From the NCBI GenBank assembly GCA_040757085.1, contig JBFLXJ010000002.1, positions 163,725 to 227,724 on the forward strand: a stretch of 64,000 nucleotides of DNA. The letters are read 5' to 3'. This document shows positions 8,943 to 17,284 of the stretch, one piece after another (position 1 is the first letter of the stretch; every line of letters starts with the position of its first letter). A program made the translations under genes and the position numbers. The stretch comes from Bacillota bacterium (GTDB taxonomy: Bacteria > Bacillota > Sulfobacillia > JACIYH01). The notes under the pieces were generated by a model. The model did not search any database. It had not been told where the DNA came from and saw only the letters and a list, made by a program, of their open reading frames with translations.

Positions 8943-8969
8943 TATTTCGTCTTGCCAGCAAGAGAGCAA

Positions 8970-10208
8970 TCAGGGCGAGGTTCGGAGGATGCGGCGGCCG
9001 CCCAGAAAGCGGCTGCCCAGATAGGCGCTGTACTCGGGATCGGTGGGGTCCAGGCTGTTGATGGCAACGCCTCCCGAACTGCTGTGGACAAACCGCCCGC
9101 CGCCCAAGTAGATGCCCACGTGGGATGGCCCCGGCTTGTAAGTGGTGAAGAAAACCAGGTCTCCCGGTACCAGCTTGCCGCGGTCCGCAACCGGCACCCC
9201 CGTCTCGTACTGCATGTCGGAGTCCCGGGGCAGGTGCCATCCGTTGACGCGGAAGGCAAACTGGGTGAGACCCGAGCAGTCGAAACCGTAGGCGGTGGTC
9301 CCTCCCCAGAGGTAGGGCAGGCCCAGGTAGTGGCAGGCAGTGGCTATCACCGCCCCGGCGTCCTTTTTCTCCGCAAAAACCTGGCCGTGCCCGGGTACCA
9401 CGGTCACGTGGCTGCTCGCCAGAAACCCTTCCCCCCCGCCGGGAAGCCCTGCCCGTACCCACCCCCCCTTCTCCCCCAAGCAGGGAAGCTCGGTACCCTC
9501 CACCGCGCGCCGGGAGAACACCTCGCGGGCTTCCGGCGACGCTGAGGCTCGCACGGGAGCCAGAGGCACGGTTACCACCACCCGCCTTCCCGCCAGGAAC
9601 TTCTCCACCGCGGCAGGACTTGCCAGCACCAGGGACTGGCCATCCACCCAGCCCAGGTAACCGTCCCACATCCTGACCCGATACCACCCCTGCGCCTGCT
9701 CCAGCACATCCACCACCATGCCCAGTACGGCCTGGGTCACAGTGTGCTTACCTTCCGCCTGCCCGGGGGCATCGCCCAGGTTAACCACCGGGAACCTCAC
9801 GATGGCCCGCGTGTTCTCCCCCAGAGAGGGATCGGGCAGCACCACCACGGCGTCCGCCACCCGGCGCACCCCGGGCAGGCGGCCCAGCAGGGCAACCGCT
9901 TCGTCCTTCAACTGACGGGAACTGCTCTTACCCGTCAGAGTCACCTGGCCGCCCGCCACGGCGACGTCCACCTGCCACACCGTGGTCCGTTCGTCCAGCT
10001 GCTTCTCCCGGGCGAGTGAGTCGAGTGCCTCCCTGGTAGAGGCCAGTATCTGCTCATCGGGGACCCGGCTGAGAGGCAGGCCGCTGCATCCGGGGGAAAA
10101 GGCACACCCCGATCCCGCAAAGGAGAGGAACAGGCCGAAGGCGAAGAACACGCCCGCCAGCAGGGGACGCCAGACGATGCCGCCAGCGCCACACATTCCC
10201 GCGTCCAC
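8970..10208 (-). CDS. NlpC/P60 cysteine endopeptidase with BON and SH3-like domains
   Basis: Predicted extracytoplasmic peptidoglycan endopeptidase. Starts at GTG 10208 (ATG 10196 is an alternative). Order: signal anchor at about 12-35 (LLAGVFFAFGLFLSFAGSGC, so perhaps a lipoprotein), a BON-like domain at about 50-112 (VTLTGKSSSRQLKDEAVAL), two SH3-like segments (WYRVRMWDGYLGWVDG and WVRAGLPGGGEGFL), then NlpC/P60 at about 290-400 with the catalytic Cys311 in YGFDCSGLTQ, the His in PSHVGIYLG and HSSSGG. It lies 26 bases after the permease gene of a peptide-transport operon, a pairing like that of YkfC with peptide importers, so a role in murein-peptide uptake and cleavage is plausible. Confidence 0.88.
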   Translation of the reverse strand: MDAGMCGAGGIVWRPLLAGVFFAFGLFLSFAGSGCAFSPGCSGLPLSRVPDEQILASTREALDSLAREKQLDERTTVWQVDVAVAGGQVTLTGKSSSRQLKDEAVALLGRLPGVRRVADAVVVLPDPSLGENTRAIVRFPVVNLGDAPGQAEGKHTVTQAVLGMVVDVLEQAQGWYRVRMWDGYLGWVDGQSLVLASPAAVEKFLAGRRVVVTVPLAPVRASASPEAREVFSRRAVEGTELPCLGEKGGWVRAGLPGGGEGFLASSHVTVVPGHGQVFAEKKDAGAVIATACHYLGLPYLWGGTTAYGFDCSGLTQFAFRVNGWHLPRDSDMQYETGVPVADRGKLVPGDLVFFTTYKPGPSHVGIYLGGGRFVHSSSGGVAINSLDPTDPEYSAYLGSRFLGGRRILRTSP

Positions 10209-10234
10209 CTGATCGCCACCACCTTTTGTCGGCT

Positions 10235-11173
10235 CTACGTCTTCATGCGGGGATCCAGGGCGTCCCGCAACCCATCACCGAAGAGGTTAAAGGCAAACAC
10301 CGTCAGCATGATGACGACGCCAGGCCATATCGAGAAGAGGGGATGGGTTCGCAGGTAAGCCCGGGCGTCGTAGATCATACTTCCCCAACTGGCCGTGGGC
10401 GGTTGCGCCCCCAGGCCCAGAAACGAGAGGCTGGCTTCGCCCATGATGGCCCCCGGGATACCCAGGGTGATGGACACGATGACGGGGGCCAGGCACCCGG
10501 GTAGAATATGCCGGAACATGATGCGCAGGTCACTCACCGCCTGGGCGCGGGCGGCTTCCACGTACTCGGTCTCCTTGAGCGCCAGCACCTGTCCCCGCAC
10601 CAGACGAGCCATCCCGGCCCATCCCACCACGGATAACGCTATATAGATATTCAGCAGCCCGGGGCCGAGGGCAAACATGATCCCAATGCAAAAGAGCAGA
10701 TCGGGAAAGGCGAAGAGGATGTCGCACACGCGCATCACCAGGTTATCGAACCAGCCTCCGTAATACCCCGCCAGCAGGCCGGCGGTGACTCCGATTACGG
10801 TGACGATGAACTCCGATACCAGCCCCACGGCCAGGGATATGCGCGAGCCATAGACGATGCGTGATAGGATGTCCCGCCCGAACTGGTCCGCCCCCAGGAC
10901 GTACGTCCCGGTGCGGCTGATGACGGACGGGGCACCCGGAGGTGCCAGCCGGCAGGTGAGATCCTGTTCGTATGGATCGGCGGGGGCGATAACAGGGGCC
11001 AGGATGGCCACCAGGACCAGGATCACGATGTACGCCAGCCCCGCCATGGCGGGACGGTTACGACGCAAACGTCGCCATGCGTCGGCCGCCAAAGTGCGGC
11101 CTTCCCGGGCCGACCGGCTTCCCCGAGGCAATAACGTGGTTCCCTGGGCGGTAGATGGGCTTTCCCGGGGCAA
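10235..11173 (-). CDS. ABC peptide transporter permease (DppC-like)
   Basis: Second membrane subunit of the peptide importer. I chose TTG 11173, five bases after GAGGGGAGGGAG; the in-frame ATG 11218 lies inside the preceding gene with no ribosome site. Residues about 40-60 are the first membrane span (AGLAYIVILVLVAILAPVIA), followed by the DppC signature HVLGADQFGRDILSR-like YVLGADQFGRDILSR, and the EAA loop EYVEAARAQAVSDLRIMFRH for contact with the ATPase. Five to six spans, 312 aa, normal for the family. It pairs with the upstream permease. No ATPase gene follows; the next gene is the NlpC/P60 endopeptidase. Confidence 0.92.
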   Translation of the reverse strand: MPRESPSTAQGTTLLPRGSRSAREGRTLAADAWRRLRRNRPAMAGLAYIVILVLVAILAPVIAPADPYEQDLTCRLAPPGAPSVISRTGTYVLGADQFGRDILSRIVYGSRISLAVGLVSEFIVTVIGVTAGLLAGYYGGWFDNLVMRVCDILFAFPDLLFCIGIMFALGPGLLNIYIALSVVGWAGMARLVRGQVLALKETEYVEAARAQAVSDLRIMFRHILPGCLAPVIVSITLGIPGAIMGEASLSFLGLGAQPPTASWGSMIYDARAYLRTHPLFSIWPGVVIMLTVFAFNLFGDGLRDALDPRMKT

Positions 11174-11189
11174 TGCTGCTCCCTCCCCT

Positions 11190-12110
11190 CTAGCGCAACC
11201 TGATGCGGGGATCGACATAGGCGTAAGAGAGGTCCACCGCCAGGTTGCTCATGATGTACACGAAGGCTGTGAACAGCACCGTCCCCTGGAGGAGGGGGAA
11301 GTCCCGGTTGTTGAGGGCCGTCACCGCCAGGCGCCCCAGACCCGGGATGCCAAAGATAGTTTCGGTGAGGATGGACCCCGTGAGCAACCCGCCGATCTGC
11401 AGGCCCACCACCGTGATGACCGGGATGAGCGCGTTCTTGAGGGCGTGCTTGAATATGACCACCCGCTCGGCCAGCCCCTTGGCCCGGGCCGTGCGGACGT
11501 AGTCCTGCCTGATCACCTCCAGCAGGCTGGAGCGGGTGAGCCGGGCGATGGAGGCGGCGAACCGGGACCCCAGCACCAGGGCGGGCAGTACCATCTCCTT
11601 CCAGGTGGCATATCCGGAAATGGGCAGGATACCGAGGCGAAGGCCGAACACATACTGCGCCACCAGGGCCACCCAGAATATGGGCGCAGAGATGCCGCTC
11701 AGGGCCAGGATCATGCTGCCATGGTCGATGACGGAGTATTGCTTCACCGCCGAGACGATGCCCACCGTCAACCCGATGGCGATGGCCACCAGCATGGCGC
11801 TGATCGACACCTTGACGGTCACCGGGAAGCTGGTGAGGATGAGGCGAGTAACCGGCTGGCGGAAGCGGTAAGACTCCCCCAGGTCGCCCCGGGCCGCGTT
11901 GGCCACGAACCGGAAGAACTGCACGTAAAGAGGGTCGTTGAGACCCAATTGCGCGCGTACCTTTTCCACCACGACCGGGTCCGCCCGCTTGCCCAGCATG
12001 TTCAGCACCGGGTCCCCGGGGACCACGTTCATCAGGATGAAAGTTATCACGGAAATGCCCAGCAAGACCGGAATGGCCAGCAACAGCCGGCGCACGCTGT
12101 AAACAAGCAT
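11190..12110 (-). CDS. ABC peptide transporter permease (DppB-like)
   Basis: First membrane subunit of the peptide importer. Start ATG 12110 follows AGAGGTGAAAGG. The 306-residue protein begins with a membrane span (LLLAIPVLLGISVITFIL) and the DppB signature MNVVPGDPV; the EAA loop VRTARAKGLAERVVIFKHAL is present near residue 215, and NRDFPLLQGTVLFTAFVYI near the C-terminus is also typical. Six spans. Its 3' end overlaps the ribosome site of the DppC-like gene. The binding-protein gene lies 120 bases upstream, across a strong stem-loop. Confidence 0.93.
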   Translation of the reverse strand: MLVYSVRRLLLAIPVLLGISVITFILMNVVPGDPVLNMLGKRADPVVVEKVRAQLGLNDPLYVQFFRFVANAARGDLGESYRFRQPVTRLILTSFPVTVKVSISAMLVAIAIGLTVGIVSAVKQYSVIDHGSMILALSGISAPIFWVALVAQYVFGLRLGILPISGYATWKEMVLPALVLGSRFAASIARLTRSSLLEVIRQDYVRTARAKGLAERVVIFKHALKNALIPVITVVGLQIGGLLTGSILTETIFGIPGLGRLAVTALNNRDFPLLQGTVLFTAFVYIMSNLAVDLSYAYVDPRIRLR

Positions 12111-12146
12111 CCTTTCACCTCTCAGGCCAATGGGCGGGAATGATAA

Positions 12147-12220
12147 GGGGGGTGTCCGGCCACGAGGACCCTGCCCCGGGGCGGCAGGACATCACCCCGG
12201 GCCTGTGCCGGACTCCCCCC
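12147..12220 (-). promoter_or_regulatory. Intergenic stem-loop between binding-protein and permease genes
   Basis: Outer arms GGGGGGTGTCCGGC (12147-12160) and GCCGGACTCCCCCC (12207-12220) pair almost fully, and an inner hairpin CCTGCC/GGCAGG sits at 12170-12188. There is no T-run, so it is unlikely to be a simple terminator. Such structures after binding-protein genes often protect the upstream message and lower permease expression; that role is inferred. Confidence 0.6.
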
Positions 12221-12230
12221 AACCATGCCT

Positions 12231-13835
12231 CTACTTGGGTGCCGGTTCCTTCTGGACCATCTTGTAACTGTTCACACCGGTGGGGTGCATGATAATGCCC
12301 TTCACGTTCTTTTGCACGGCGAGGTAGTCCTTCTTGTGGAACAGCGGCACGATGGCAGCATCGTCCCCCACGATGATCTTCTCCGCCTCCTGGTACAGCT
12401 GAGCCCGCCGGGCAGGATCGGTGGTGATGCGTGCTTCATCCAGAAGCGCGGTTACCCTGGGGTTGTCGTAGTTGGTGGACATGTACCTGGACTGGCTGGG
12501 ATGGAAGTAGGTATACAGGTAGTTGTCGGGGTCCGGGATATCCGCCCACCAGTTACCGTAGTTGGCCGGTACCTTGCCCTGGGCCCGCGCCTCACCGAAA
12601 GCGGCCCGGTCTATGATCTGCACTTCCAGGTCGATCCCGATTTCTTTCAGCATGGCTTGGATGGCAATGTTGGTATCAGCCACCTGGGTGCCGCCCCGCT
12701 GCCAGGTGACTGCTTTGATCTTCTTAAGCCCGGCCTCCTCGAGGATCTTCTTCGCCTCGGCGGGGTTGTAGTCATACGCCGGGCCCTGGCCGGCAGGGTA
12801 TGCACCCGGTATGCCGGGCGTGACGAATGCCTTTGCCACCGTGGCACGTCCGCCCAGGATGCTGTCGATGATCTTCTGCTTGTCGATGGCCATGGCGATG
12901 GCCTTACGCACGCGCACGTCGGTGTAAGGCTTTTCCTTCATGTTGAACACGAAGTAGTACGTGTTGAGTGGCGTACTCTCCAGGATGGTGTACTGCCCGG
13001 ACTTGGTGATACGCTCGAATTCGTTGGTGGGAATGGAGGTGACATCGAAGGTGCCCTTTTCGAACTCCATGAGTCCGGTGGCCTCATCGGGAACGATGCG
13101 GTACTCAATACCGTCCAGGTACGGCAGCCCTTTCTCGAAATAGTAGGGGTTCTTTTCCAGCACGATGGACGTGGAAGGAGTGTACTCCTTGAGCTTGAAC
13201 GGCCCGGTACCGACGGGCTTACGCCCCCATTCTTCGCCGGCCGCCTTGCACAGCTCGGCCGGGTATATCGAGGCAGAGGGCACGGCCAGATTGTGCAAGA
13301 AGGGTGCGTAGGGCTTCTCAAGGGTGATTTCGAATTCGTAGTCGTTGATGATCTTAAACCCCTTCAGCTCCGCGGCCTTGCCCTCCACCATATCCTTTGC
13401 GCCCAAGATGGGCTCGTACAGCCAGGTGCTCAGGCCCTTCCCGTTAGGATCCAGCATGCGTTCGAAGGTGAACTTCACGTCCTTGCTGGTCAGCTCTGTC
13501 TTGCCGTCGTGACAGAGTATCCCTTGCTTCAGCTTGAAGGTATAAACCTTGCCATCAGCCGAGATGGTCGGCATTGACTCCAGGAGCTCTGGCTCGAGTT
13601 CCAGGGTCTCCCCCTTGTACCGGACCAGGGTATTGAACAGTTCCCGGGCGAGACCGTACACGGCCAGGGTGGTATCTTGCTGCACATCCAGCGTTCCGGG
13701 ATCATCGGTGAACCAGTCGTGCAGTATGACCGGTTCCCTGGCCGGCTCCTGCACCTTGCGGGCACAACCCACCGCGACCAGCACCACTGCCAGCGACAGC
13801 ACCACAACTGCAAGCAATGGATGCCTGATTCTCAA
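12231..13835 (-). CDS. ABC peptide transporter substrate-binding lipoprotein (family 5)
   Basis: Extracellular binding subunit. TTG 13835 is preferred: it lies seven bases after AGGGGGG and gives a clean signal peptide (LRIRHPLLAVVVLSLAVVL, lipobox VAVGC). ATG 13865 is in frame but has no ribosome site. SBP_bac_5 features: LFNTLVRYKG, MPTISADGKVYTFKLKQGI, DVKFTFERMLDP, YTDVRVRKAIAMAIDKQKI. Length 534 aa is normal. The gene is the first of the SBP-dppB-dppC-NlpC/P60 operon and lies about 50 bases downstream of a sigma-54 promoter. Peptide class unknown; the NlpC/P60 partner hints at cell-wall peptides. Confidence 0.92.
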   Translation of the reverse strand: MRIRHPLLAVVVLSLAVVLVAVGCARKVQEPAREPVILHDWFTDDPGTLDVQQDTTLAVYGLARELFNTLVRYKGETLELEPELLESMPTISADGKVYTFKLKQGILCHDGKTELTSKDVKFTFERMLDPNGKGLSTWLYEPILGAKDMVEGKAAELKGFKIINDYEFEITLEKPYAPFLHNLAVPSASIYPAELCKAAGEEWGRKPVGTGPFKLKEYTPSTSIVLEKNPYYFEKGLPYLDGIEYRIVPDEATGLMEFEKGTFDVTSIPTNEFERITKSGQYTILESTPLNTYYFVFNMKEKPYTDVRVRKAIAMAIDKQKIIDSILGGRATVAKAFVTPGIPGAYPAGQGPAYDYNPAEAKKILEEAGLKKIKAVTWQRGGTQVADTNIAIQAMLKEIGIDLEVQIIDRAAFGEARAQGKVPANYGNWWADIPDPDNYLYTYFHPSQSRYMSTNYDNPRVTALLDEARITTDPARRAQLYQEAEKIIVGDDAAIVPLFHKKDYLAVQKNVKGIIMHPTGVNSYKMVQKEPAPK

Positions 13836-13886
13836 ACCATGCACCCCCCTATCTTGTGCTGACATGCACCGGACTCAGCGCAGTAC

Positions 13887-13902
13887 TGCAACCCGTATGC
13901 CC
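13887..13902 (-). promoter_or_regulatory. Sigma-54 (-24/-12) promoter of the peptide-transport operon
   Basis: The minus strand reads GGGCAT ACGGG TTGCA, against TGGCAC-N5-TTGCA, again with ten bases between GG and GC. It lies about 50 bases upstream of the TTG start of the binding protein and directly downstream of a gene for a sigma-54 activator, which is the natural candidate to act here. Confidence 0.78.
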
Positions 13903-13999
13903 GTTCCCACCCCCGGAAGGATCCAACGCAACAACCGTGCCACATCGGCCCCGACCGAAAAAGTGCTCAGCGGACAACCTGACCCCGCCTCCGCACAAC

Positions 14000-14016
14000 A
14001 AAAAGGGCGACGCCCA
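14000..14016 (-). terminator. Probable short intrinsic terminator of the sigma-54 activator gene
   Basis: Reading the minus strand, GGGCGTCGCCC is followed directly by TTTTTG. The stem is short (four to five pairs) but followed by a T-run, and it lies 100 bases after the activator stop and upstream of the sigma-54 promoter, where a transcript end is expected. Confidence 0.5.
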
Positions 14017-14115
14017 ATAACCCGTCACCCAATTCCCGACCCATTTGCGGTCGCCCCCGCATCCGGACCGGGTGTCCCGCCTTATAAGAGCACCTGTGTG
14101 CAGCAGGTCCCTCGG

Positions 14116-16158
14116 CTACGAGCCGGCACGGCCCTGGCGGCGGAGGAATTCCCGTCCCAGGCTGGTGATGCTGGTTCCCGCCCTACCCCTCTTCACCAGG
14201 ATCATGCCCGCCAGTTGCAGGCGCTTGAGAACCTGGCGCAATTCGTGCTCCGTCAAACCGTTGAGCTTCCTCGCCAGGCTGCGCCTGCCCACCGACACCC
14301 CCCTGTCGGCTGCCCGCTCTATCTCTCTCAGCACCGCCACCAGCGGGTCGGGCGCCTGTCCACCAGCTTGGAGCATCGCGTTGTTCGTGCTCTGGCGGCA
14401 TGCGTACTCGCGCACGGCCTCGGGCAGGTCGTCCAGGGTGGCCTCTCCCCGGACCACGCTGATCAGGTACTCGATGCAGTTTTCCAGCTCCCTCACGTTG
14501 CCCGGCCAGGAGTAGGACTGCAGTGCCGCGCACACCTCCGGAGAAAGGACAATGGCCGATTGCCGCATGCGCAGGAAAAAGCGGGCCAGGGGGAGGATGT
14601 CCTCGGCGCGTTCCCGCAGGGGCGGGATGTGGAGGGGCAACACGTTCAGCCTGTAATAAAGGTCAGCCCGAAATGCCCCCTGCTCCACCAGCCCCTTCAG
14701 ATTCCGGTTGGTGGCGGCTATTACCCGCACGTCGACCGGGATCACACGCGTGCCCCCCACCCGCACAACCTCTTTTTCCTGTAGTACGCGCAGGATGCGG
14801 GCCTGCACGCTCGGCGGCATGTCCGCGATTTCGTCCAGGAAGATGGTGCCCCGGTGGGCCTGCTCGAAGTAACCGGCCTTGCCGCCCTTGCGGGCCCCCG
14901 TGAACGCCCCCTCCTCGTATCCGAACAGTTCGCTTTCGAGCAATGTCTCTGGCAGAGCGGCGCAGTTCACCGCCACAAAGGGGTACGCCTTCCGGGGCGA
15001 GGCGTTGTGTATGGCATGGGCGAACAACTCTTTGCCCGTCCCGGTTTCACCGTGGATGAGTACGGCACAGGAATTGCAGCTGAAGCTTTCCGCCCGCGCC
15101 ACCGCAGCACGGATAGCCCTGCTCACCCCCTGGATCTGGGCAAAGGTGTACTTCGCCACGTGGCCCTTGCCCCGCAACTGCGCGCGCAGCTTCCCTTCCA
15201 GTTGCTCTATCTCGTCGGCCTCCCGTATCCGCAACACGCCACCGGCGGGTTCGCCGTCCCGGGTCACGGGGATGTGGGTTACCACCACCCGGCGCGATCC
15301 CAGGGGCCACACCTCATCCCTGATGCCGTCGGCACCCTGCAGGGAAGACACGTCGGCCAGGGCGGGAAGGACTTCGGTCACAGGACGCCCCATCACGGTC
15401 CAGGCCGGACGCCCCAGGATCTCCTCGGCCTTGCGGTTGAACACGTTAACCCGGTGCTGGAGGTCGAATCCGACCACGCCCTCCCCCACCACGTCCAGCA
15501 GCCCCTCCATCTGGCTGCGCATCTCGGCCATACGCCCCAGCACGAACCACAGGCCCGGGCTGCGGGGGATGATCCCCAGCATGTAATCTGATATCAGGCG
15601 GTTTGCTCGAACATCGAACATGCCAAACTTGCTGAGAACGTCAACGAAAGTGGTGGCATCGATCACCCGATACCCGATGTCGATGACCTTCTTCACATTG
15701 GGGGGCACCAGGTGGGGCTCACCAGGGGTGATGGCAATGTCCAGTGCAGGAACGTCATCGAGTTCGGGCGACACCGGCACCAGGTCAAGGTGCTTCGCTC
15801 CCAGCTCATATATGAGCGAAATCACGCTGGCTGCCGAGCCTTGGTCATCGTTCACCAGCATGGCCCTGGTCCGCGGGGGCAGCGCCATGAGTTTTTCCCA
15901 GCTTTCCCGGCGCAGCGTCCGCCTCATAACCAGGATGTCGGTGCCAGGCTCCGTGTACCGCGATACGTCCTGGGCCAGAGAAGACGAAGACACCAGCACG
16001 AGGGGGTAGTCCCCGAAAGAGGAAAGTCCTTCCTGCAAACAGAAGGAGTCGATCCGCAGCCGGCCTCCTAAGGGGTTCAGGACCTCACGCATGTGAGAAA
16101 CCAGGAAATTGCTGGTCCGCCGCGAGGCCGCCGCCACCGCTATCCGGGGTTCCCCCAT
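14116..16158 (-). CDS. PrpR-like sigma-54-dependent activator (enhancer-binding protein)
   Basis: Activates sigma-54 RNA polymerase from upstream sites. Residues 1-190 resemble the PrpR N-terminal sensor domain (IAVAAASRRTSNFLVSHMRE; VDVLSKFGMFDVRANRLISDY). A PAS domain follows (about 210-320; GVVGFDLQHRVNVFNRKAEEI). The AAA+ domain (about 345-570) has Walker A GETGTGKE, the sigma-54 contact GAFTGA at about 415, Walker B GTIFLDEIADM and the SWPGNVRELEN region. The C-terminus is odd: instead of a Fis-type helix-turn-helix it ends in a winged-helix-like stretch (RRSLARKLNGLTEHELRQVL, then LQLAGMILVKRG). Standing immediately upstream of a sigma-54-promoted peptide operon it is its likely activator; the ligand is unknown. 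Confidence 0.9.
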   Translation of the reverse strand: MGEPRIAVAAASRRTSNFLVSHMREVLNPLGGRLRIDSFCLQEGLSSFGDYPLVLVSSSSLAQDVSRYTEPGTDILVMRRTLRRESWEKLMALPPRTRAMLVNDDQGSAASVISLIYELGAKHLDLVPVSPELDDVPALDIAITPGEPHLVPPNVKKVIDIGYRVIDATTFVDVLSKFGMFDVRANRLISDYMLGIIPRSPGLWFVLGRMAEMRSQMEGLLDVVGEGVVGFDLQHRVNVFNRKAEEILGRPAWTVMGRPVTEVLPALADVSSLQGADGIRDEVWPLGSRRVVVTHIPVTRDGEPAGGVLRIREADEIEQLEGKLRAQLRGKGHVAKYTFAQIQGVSRAIRAAVARAESFSCNSCAVLIHGETGTGKELFAHAIHNASPRKAYPFVAVNCAALPETLLESELFGYEEGAFTGARKGGKAGYFEQAHRGTIFLDEIADMPPSVQARILRVLQEKEVVRVGGTRVIPVDVRVIAATNRNLKGLVEQGAFRADLYYRLNVLPLHIPPLRERAEDILPLARFFLRMRQSAIVLSPEVCAALQSYSWPGNVRELENCIEYLISVVRGEATLDDLPEAVREYACRQSTNNAMLQAGGQAPDPLVAVLREIERAADRGVSVGRRSLARKLNGLTEHELRQVLKRLQLAGMILVKRGRAGTSITSLGREFLRRQGRAGS

Positions 16159-16266
16159 CGTCCAACCACCCCGACCGATCTTTCCAGCCCAGAATTCGAC
16201 TCCGGCGGCCCGTTACCCTCCGGTCCCCGGCCGCAGGCGCCGGTCCCAACCCTCAAACAGTAAAGA

Positions 16267-16294
16267 TGGGAGGGGCACCTCGCGTGCCCCTCCC
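16267..16294 (-). terminator. Strong hairpin terminator after the small secreted-protein gene
   Basis: Perfect 11-bp arms GGGAGGGGCAC (16268-16278) and GTGCCCCTCCC (16284-16294) with a five-base loop, followed on the minus strand by ATCTTTACTGTTT. It lies 36 bases after the stop of the gene at 16330-17070 and isolates it from the downstream activator gene. Confidence 0.72.
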
Positions 16295-16329
16295 GGTCCC
16301 CAGCATGGCTTTCCGCTATCCCTTGCCAG

Positions 16330-17070
16330 CTAGAAGCCCTGGCTCGCCTGAGGTTCCTGGGATGGCTGGGGCGCCCGCGGCCCCTGGCCACCCCGCTGCC
16401 ACCGGGCGCCGGGGCCGCCGCAACCCGGACACCCCGTGCAATCCCGCACGTAGTCCAGCACCTGGGGCAGGCGGGCCTGGAAGGCCGCCATCGCCTCGTC
16501 GGCCCTCTCCTGGGTGATCCTGCCCGTTGCCACAGCCTCATCCAGCCGTGCCTTCACCTTTCCCGTGAGGAAGTCGACGACTTCCTGCCGGGTCTTGCCC
16601 CGCTCTTGCGCTATCTGAGCTACCGACTTGCCGCCCCGCAGGGCACTCCAGAAGTCCTCCGGGGTCATCCCCAGGAACTCGGCCAGTTGGTCGAGCGCCC
16701 AACGACCTGCCTGCAGGTGTATCCCCATTGCCCACCGGCCCTTACCAGCTGCAGCCCGACCGGCCCGGAAACCCGGGTTGCCCTGCTCGATCTGCTGCCG
16801 GATGCGGTCAGCCTGCTCGGGGGTCAGCTTCCCCTGAGCCTGAGCCTCGTCCACCACCTGGGTAGCCGCTCGCTGCCACGCCTGACGGAACTGCTCGGGG
16901 GTCACGCCCAGCTCCGTACAGACGCGATCCCGGACCTGCAACCGCGGTTGGTCCAGGCCGGACCCATCGCGGGCCCGCATCCGCTGGCCGCCCACCCCGG
17001 AAGCCAGCACCGGCGAAGCTGCCAGTGCCAGCACCAGCGCGCCGGCGATCACCCACATCCACCTGCGCAA
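16330..17070 (-). CDS. Small secreted protein with repeated DUF2680-like helical motifs
   Basis: TTG 17070 lies eight bases after AGAAGGAGG and gives a 246-residue protein with an N-terminal signal peptide (RRWMWVIAGALVLALAASPVLASG). The rest is helical and contains two or three diverged copies of a motif LGVTPEQFRQAW ... AQGKLTPEQADRIRQQIEQG, LGMTPEDFWSALRGG, and ATGRITQERADEAMAAFQ. This resembles the YckD/DUF2680 type of secreted Bacillota proteins, of unknown function. A CxxCxxC-like DCTGCPGCGG motif and a Gln/Pro/Gly-rich tail end the protein. Single-gene unit closed by a strong terminator. Assignment to DUF2680 is tentative. Confidence 0.8.
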   Translation of the reverse strand: MRRWMWVIAGALVLALAASPVLASGVGGQRMRARDGSGLDQPRLQVRDRVCTELGVTPEQFRQAWQRAATQVVDEAQAQGKLTPEQADRIRQQIEQGNPGFRAGRAAAGKGRWAMGIHLQAGRWALDQLAEFLGMTPEDFWSALRGGKSVAQIAQERGKTRQEVVDFLTGKVKARLDEAVATGRITQERADEAMAAFQARLPQVLDYVRDCTGCPGCGGPGARWQRGGQGPRAPQPSQEPQASQGF

Positions 17071-17284
17071 ACCGATCAACCTCCTTCTCCCGCTCCTGCC
17101 GCTATGATACCCCCCAACCGTGAAGGTTTTGTGAAGAGAGACCGGGCAGTGCCGCGCCACGAACAGGAACCGCCCCGAACAGCAACAAAGTTACGGGTGG
17201 GCCACGGCAGGGAAGTGCCGGGGCCGGGGCGAACGAGTAGGCGTGCGCACAGCATCTGGATACCCGGGAGGCAACGTACCCGTC

